DNA of 64,000 nucleotides, taken from NCBI RefSeq assembly GCF_964340395.1, contig NC_135550.1, positions 26,988,676 to 27,052,675 of the forward strand, read 5' to 3'. Of this stretch, positions 46,406 through 64,000 are shown piece by piece (the stretch's first letter is position 1; each line of letters starts with the position of its first letter). The notes under the pieces were generated by a model. The model was not told the origin of the DNA. It did not search any database and worked only from the letters and a program-made list of their open reading frames with translations. This DNA comes from Glandiceps talaboti. Lineage: Eukaryota > Hemichordata > Enteropneusta > Spengelidae. A program made the position numbers and the translations under genes.

Positions 46406-49200
46406 CACACTAATAGCTATGTTGAAAATACACCTACATCCAGGGCGGAGATAGGAGATGAGTGTATACATGATAAATTTTAGAGTTCTAACTAAGTTGT
46501 TGCACTTATCAGTGTGCTATTGTGTTCCAGAATGAGATTTTTGACAATTGGAAAATCAACCGGCCACACTAAGCATTTGACCATCTTGACTCAAATTACA
46601 ACTAACACACCGGGGAATATTAGACAAACATGTCTTTTGTTGTTATCTTTGGATTGAAACTAATAGTTTTGATTAATTTGTATGTTTACTGATCAATTTG
46701 CTTGGAATTTGAAAACTGTAATGTCAAAATTAAATCGTTACTGATTTAAAGAAAGCGAGTGAAAGTTCAGAAATAGTACAGGTTACGAGCGCAACGTTGA
46801 CTCTGTTAAAAGGTCGATGACATTACGACTATTGCGCAATGTGGCATTTTCAATCACACAACAGCCTGAAATCTATCCACAATTGACCACAAACCATGAT
46901 ATTACATGTTTCTTATTATTGCAAAACACCATATAGATTTAAATATAATTTCATAATAAATTCTAGTTTAACGACCATCGTGATATTGTGCAATCATCAA
47001 CAACATGTTAAAACGATATGTCACGAACTATAATTATTGTATATGAGTCATTGAATTTCACAAATTCACCCCGTAGACAAAAATTTACACCGTATAATCA
47101 TGATATTCCCGTACTAGATGATAAATAACCACAAGTTCGTTTCGTTTACCATATTTTGTCCGATAGTCATGACTATTCAAAATCGATATAATGTAAGCCT
47201 GTTAGCGCTAACAAGTGACAAAATCTGTTTATTTGACGTCCGCCATTATTTGTCAGGAACGATCAGGATATACACATGATATGGCAAGCTTTATATAATA
47301 ATGCAGGCTAAATGGAGTTTTTGTGAATGTTTTAGCTATATGTTTACAAGCTTAAGGGTAAACTCGATTTTTTATGTGGAAGTGTAACATTGTACAGGCC
47401 TATGTACAACAAAACTAAATGATTAAGATCATAATCGAAGGTCCGCGACGGCCGTGTACATCGTGACTGCACTTGTCAATTATCGTGTGATTATTGAACC
47501 TTTCGAATAGAATGATCACTTATGGCGACTGACTGGCCTAAAAATTGTATGGTTCCGATTGCACTCATTTCTGCACCCACTACTTCTCGCGAGACTTCAC
47601 AATTTCACAATGTTAGTTATTTTTAGAGTCGGCACTGAAAAACTAGGTGAGGTCGGGTGACCGGAACCAAACAATTTGTTATCCCGCAGAAATGATGTCA
47701 ACTATCTAAAGGACAGTTGAGAAAATCATAATCGGCAAAAATTATGAGCAATACTTATTTGTGGTATTACACAAGTATAAGAATAAAATATGCATGAAAT
47801 CTTACAACGTGTAGGGCTAATGTGCAGGCCAGACAATGATACTACACAGTCCTGATCTACGAATGTAGTTGCCGTATTCTTTTTTTTCTTTAGACCAAAG
47901 CGACTATTTAACAGCTAGAGGCCGGTCCACACAACGTCAAAGGAATAAAAATAGATCTCAGTATTTATACGATATAGCTCAGACCACTGAGGATAAAGGG
48001 AGTTGACAGAAATACGTCATGTTTTTTCATGACGATGATACTTGCAAAATAAAAACAGACTGAGTGCAGACGATCAAATCGGTCGACGTTTTAGATTTTA
48101 CGTGACGAGACACACGTAGTCCCTTCGATAACACGGTATATTCATGTGACTGTTAGTACCTTTTTGAATATTACATATAACTGTTAAAACTATTACTAGC
48201 ATAGAACCCAACATTTCACTTCATATAGTCCGGAAAGGACTATTTACATATGAACCCTTCATTTTTTTACCTAGTTAAGTGTATATAAACATAGCTTGTT
48301 TTGATATTCTCCGATTTCGTTTTCCCAGGGTTCTGTAATGTTCCTGAATTGAATGCAAATAGAGTCTTTATAACGTAGACTTCTTCAAGGCCGACTCGTT
48401 AAAATTGTTCATATATAATAACAGATTATATCATGTATTTTGAGACTTAAAAACTATCAACTGTAAAATTATGAGTATACCCGCCTTCGGCGGGGGTTAT
48501 TGCTTAATCTAAAATCATACCCCAGAATAATAGCATAAATATTCTTCAAAACGAAGACAACATTATTGAGATATGCTATGCAAATAGAATCATGACTTCC
48601 GAGTAGGCCTTCATATGCATTACAAAAATATCCATACGACATATTCACATCTTGGTGTTTTGTATTTAGAAATATTTTGGAATGTGAAATCGGGAAGTGA
48701 GGAAAACACGACATAAGGTAAATCTCAGAGTATCACCGAACACAATCATCGTCGTGTCTGAATATCATGCAGAGTTGATACATAAATTAGACTAGCATTA
48801 TGATGTCTTTCTGTCTGAAAATCATTTTTACCTCATGCTAGAGGGTCAATATTTATGTAGAAGACGAATGTCGACTTATTCTCTCGCGCACCTATACTGA
48901 TGCATCTATATCATGTATATATTTGTTTACAGGTGACAGTGTTGTTGAAGCGCGTGCCATGCCATCATCAACTGTGGAATGATGTCGGCGTTCTAACCCA
49001 TTATGCACATGCGCACGTGGATGCCTATTCTGCCTTTACACCTGTGGATCTATCAAAAAAGAACCCAGACTAAGTATTAATTCATTTTATCTCATTTTAT
49101 TGTATATTCTACATCATTTGTTTATTATTGCAACTTATTCACTGGTAGAAGACGAGCTCCCTATGCAAGAAATCGAATGTTCGTTATTTTTATGATGAGC
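46406..49200. other. Intergenic DNA, no gene seen
   Basis: AT-rich. It contains a short CCCGCC-TTC-GGCGGG hairpin at about 48480-48494 and a 14-bp palindrome TGTTAGCGCTAACA near 47201. No coding exon is recognised on either strand. Confidence 0.45.
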
Positions 49201-49209
49201 CTAAGCAGT

Positions 49210-49770
49210 AATATTCTATGCGTAAGGAACTTCCGAGACAGTCCGAATAAATAGATGTAAAATCCGACGTTTCAAATAGAAATTCTTTTTCAAGGTATTT
49301 ATAGGCAAGACATATTAGGTAAACACCTGGATATATCTGAATGTTATGGAACAGAACGACAACCATGCGTGATTAACGGTTATACGTACGTGTGAAAAGT
49401 TATAATATTCGCAAGCAACAAATAGAACCCAATAGAACACGCCTGAAATTTAAAATAAGTGTGATTGGACTGGGAATGTTGTGAATAGTCTATTAATTCG
49501 AAGGGGTTCCAGCGTTCCGAGACGGGATGATTTCCTCTTCCTTTAACCTCAATAGTTTCTCATCGCCAGACACCTTACAAATTCCTGAAATAGACATATC
49601 TGATACACTGTGATCGTTGGTAATAAAATGCATAGATACGGGATAGTTACGATTCTTTTGTCTGGTCAGACGGAGATGTTCCACGAAACGATCACCCAGA
49701 CGACGTACAGTCGAATCTATATAAACAAACACATTTTTGGCATGGAATGCAATACACTACGTTAGTATTA
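49210..49770 (-). mobile_element. Penelope-like element remnant with GIY-YIG endonuclease end (frameshifted)
   Basis: The minus-strand frame 49732-49493 contains RRLGDRFVEHLRLTRQKN, PVSMHFITNDHSVSDMSI and a charged KLLRLKEEE end. This fits the GIY-YIG nuclease domain of Penelope retroelements (pattern RxLxxRFxEHL...PVxxHF...HSxxDM). Just upstream, VVYCIPCQKC is in a different frame, so a one-base shift separates the conserved cysteine pair from the YI segment. Downstream, ATTTGAAACGTCGGATTTTA and ATTCGGACTGTCTCG (around 49230-49290) resemble Penelope 3' ends. The reverse transcriptase is absent. The copy is truncated and inactive. Confidence 0.8.
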
Positions 49771-49876
49771 ATACAAGTAAATTTACTCGTAAAAGCCACA
49801 CTGTTCTTATTCTATTTATACTATGTTTCAGGTAGTGAGAATTCCTAAGTATCTGGATCACGTGGTCGTCCAATTA

Positions 49877-49892
49877 CCCCCCCCCCCCCCCC
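49877..49892. repeat. Poly-C tract
   Basis: Sixteen consecutive C. Confidence 0.97.
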
Positions 49893-49944
49893 ATCCACCA
49901 CCAACCATTTCACATGTATAAGGCAGGGATGGAGAGAGGGGGTT

Positions 49945-50012
49945 GTTTGTTTGTTTGTTTGTGTGTGTGTGTGTGTGTATGTGTGTTTGTTGTTTGTTTG
50001 TTTGTTTGCTTG
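49945..50012. repeat. Mixed (GTTT)n/(GT)n simple repeat
   Basis: GTTT repeats, then GT repeats, then GTTT again, then TTGC repeats. Confidence 0.95.
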
Positions 50013-50014
50013 CT

Positions 50015-51190
50015 TGCGTGTCTGTGGCAGCGTCTGTTCTGAATAAGTCATGGCTATTTGAAAAAAATTACTCAGGGTCACATATCTATTAGCGCGTAAC
50101 AACTCGCCATTTTGTTTAGCTGCATATGCATTAGACATCGAAAAGCTTAATTTCTTCGTCTTTCATTGCCTTACATTCAAGAAATGTGTCTAGACTATGA
50201 TGTATTATCTTAGATTTCAATTGGAATTAATCGAGAACACGAAATTACACAATATTATAGCATTGGGTATAGGGGCACCATACCCCAATGATTATCATCC
50301 AAAAAAACAAACACTTGTTCAAATCTTTCATATTATATCAACCATAATTTCTGTCTAAATAGATTTGGTGAACAATGATCGAAGCTCGGACATCATAGGC
50401 TGATATGAATAAACTAAGTATTGGGCTTAGTCTAAATCCAAGGTTTGTTTACTGAACAAAGTAAATTTTTGCGCCTTGCTAGTCTTGAATACTTTCAAAG
50501 TTGTCATTTGAACGTAAAAAAAGAAGACAACGCATGCTTTATTGTAGTATTCATGACTATCACTACCAAAGGTCCTATATCTGAGTACAATATTTTGTTG
50601 ATTTAGCAAACTATCAAAGTAACCATATTATTCGTGTGCACAGTGCCTGCAGATTGTTTGGTTTCTTGATATTCCATACAATTTGTGTGGTCTTGTACCA
50701 GTGAGTTGTAATGATTTTTTAAAACATTTACATTGTGTAATACTTCTACATCCATGGACAATAGTCAACAGTCTACGACCAGACATTCACCTGTGTAATT
50801 TTTGCCCAGTGTTTTTTTCTCTCTCTAAATCTAATAATACGAGGATATCTTGGTCTACCTACTAGTAAACCGGTCAATAAGTTCTCTTTCAAGAGAATGT
50901 GTGAAATCTACCAGACCTTTCCTATATGATTTTTAAAAAAGAAGATCCAGTTGATGACAAATCTGATCCAACAGATACAAGTATCAAAATAATCTGAATA
51001 TACAGTCTTGATGACTTTGGTATGCCGCACCGCACCGCGAAGGTTCATTTGTGAGCAAGAACGCCCCCATACGACCATGACGATTTATTCTCTCAAGGAC
51101 CCATCATGCATCACGTTGTGACCCCACCAGTATTGCACTTCCTTGTAAAGAAGGCCAGCTTAGTAAATACGCACTTCGTATAGTGTTGTA
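50015..51190. other. Region upstream of PLEKHD1
   Basis: No exon recognised. A GC-rich GCCGCACCGCACCGCGAAGG at about 51023-51042 may be part of the PLEKHD1 promoter or 5' UTR. Confidence 0.35.
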
Positions 51191-51193
51191 TGA

Positions 51194-62468
<11,275 letters not shown>

Positions 62469-64000
62469 GTAAGAATCTTAAAAAAGAATTCTAAGAGGAT
62501 GTAAGCTGGAATTGACATATCCAATCAGTATATTTTTTAAACAGAAGACGACAGTCTGGTGTTTAGAGTATTGTTGGGTACATGGAGTAAACATGTTGAA
62601 GATCTAAGTTTTAAAGATTTGTGTTTTGATGATGATCGATGCATGTATATTTAAGATTTGAAAAGGAGTATCTATGATACAAGCATATAGATTGTTGTAC
62701 AGTGTGCTGGTTTTTACATGTGTCACACCAGTGCATATTATTGATATTTTTCTTGGCATATCATCATAGTCTATATAGTAATATAACATGAGAAGATTTC
62801 AATAAGAATATAAAAAGAGACCAAGATATTAAATAGTGGATTAACATGAATGTAAAATAACTTAAGGAAATAGAAAACAGAACACATTCATTTATTTTAC
62901 TTATAAAAGTCAAAATCTGTGAGGTTCATATTATGACCTTATTTGATAAATGTTGTTTACTTGGTAAAAAGTCATAGAAAGATTCCCAACATATCACATG
63001 CTTAGTTGGCTATGACCTTCTGTTTGTACCCAATGGATGTTTGCAAGAGTCTGTAAGCTTTGACAGGCTATTGTATACGTGTTTGTAAATAGTGGTTAGA
63101 CTTTGGAGAAAGTGAAAGAGAGATCACTATAGTCACAAAACTGCCATTTGTTTTTATCTTGTGGAAGTATGGTAAAGCTATAGAGAAGCATCCTAAAATC
63201 TCTGAGCCATTAGTTTTATCTCCAAATCCAAATAGCTGATTACTTACACATTTCATGAATAAACTATTGTTTGTGCTCAGATCTCTATATAGTGGTCTGA
63301 GGTTTGTGTCACAAAATAGAAAGGATTATCTGGTAACTATTGAAGTCAAATAAAGGTGATCAGAGAGGCTGTGCATTGTGCGTGGGTTTCAGAGGAGAAT
63401 AGTATTAAAGTATTAAATGTTAGATTACTGACTGAGTTTACCAGTCTTCTGACTTCAAAAGGTTCAGGAGTAGAGAATATGTTACATAAGTTCATATTCC
63501 TATTCAATACATACATTCACACAAATTGTACATATGTGATCTCTTTCTGAAGAATACAATCTTTATATGGTATGATAGAAGTCTGGACTTCAATACATCA
63601 TTTTCAGACCAGTTATTTCATTCACAAAAGTGAAAACAAGGAGTAATATCTGATTTGTATGAAAGAGGTATTCAATACCAGTTTATGATCAAGACCATTT
63701 GTTCAAGGTGATGCAATGATGTGTAAAGGATAGAGGAATCACTTTTTGCCAGTTTTTCCAGAATATACAGAATGTAGACATTGTGTGACTGCCCAAGAGA
63801 CTGGAAAAGTTGTCATTTTGTTTCCCACTTATACAGCCACTCACTACAACCAAAAACAATGACACTTCTTTCAGTGTGCAATAATGCCCAGTACTGCCAG
63901 TAATTAGCATGAATTCCATTAAACCAAGTTGATGATCTTAGTGTATGTACAACCATATACTTGTTTACTTTTCCACACCCAGGGTTCAACTTACACTTGT
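62469..64000 (+). other. PLEKHD1: PLEKHD1 intron running off the window
   Basis: After the donor at 62469 I find no segment resembling the next coiled-coil exon. The small frames at 63356-63550 and 63689-63919 do not match the family. Confidence 0.6.

Noticed and set aside
48480-48494. GC hairpin as a bacterial-type terminator or sign of contamination
   Set aside because: Isolated in AT-rich animal DNA with no adjacent bacterial gene.
63356-63550. Next PLEKHD1 coiled-coil exon
   Set aside because: The peptide lacks heptad pattern and similarity to the human coiled coil.

Overview
The window is nuclear DNA from an invertebrate animal. Genes are split by AT-rich introns with GT-AG ends. Simple repeats are common, and several animal retrotransposon remnants are present. 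A marine bilaterian (lower deuterostome or spiralian) fits best, but I cannot name the species from sequence alone.

Three protein genes are recognised with confidence. (1) XPO1/CRM1, minus strand, 1401-17283. All 21 coding exons are present; they join in phase to a 1071-residue exportin-1, the same length as the human protein. A 5' noncoding exon lies near 18.06-18.2 kb and has an ETS-type site beside it. (2) ZNF410, plus strand, 23466-28193. Six coding exons give 607 residues with six C2H2 fingers, one more than the five in the mammalian protein. (3) PLEKHD1, plus strand, from 51227. Five coding exons cover the PH domain and the start of the coiled coil; the gene runs off the right edge. XPO1 and ZNF410 are head to head and about 5 kb apart.

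The 28.7-43 kb interval is the unexplained part. On its minus strand is a series of short open segments with canonical splice sites, about 350-480 bp apart. Several look like diverged tandem duplicates, because they share intron sequence before the acceptor and related ILTI/GGK peptides. Ten segments from 43000 down to 34456 join in phase to a hypothetical 315-residue protein that I do not recognise; it has a lysine-rich end. Downstream of it are a four-copy repeat of about 235 bp, a three-copy 40-bp repeat next to a G tract, and a retrotransposon tail.

The 18.2-23.4 kb interval holds a composite tandem-repeat block with a perfect 40-bp palindrome, and a 5'-truncated non-LTR retrotransposon. 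The 43.4-51.2 kb interval holds a reverse-transcriptase remnant, a Penelope-like GIY-YIG endonuclease remnant and simple repeats. A Harbinger-like terminal-inverted-repeat element with a TTA duplication sits in an XPO1 intron.

The three identified genes are housekeeping or regulatory: nuclear export, a sequence-specific transcription factor, and a PH/coiled-coil protein. Nothing in the sequence shows that they work as a pathway. All identifications rest on recalled family sequences; no search was run.
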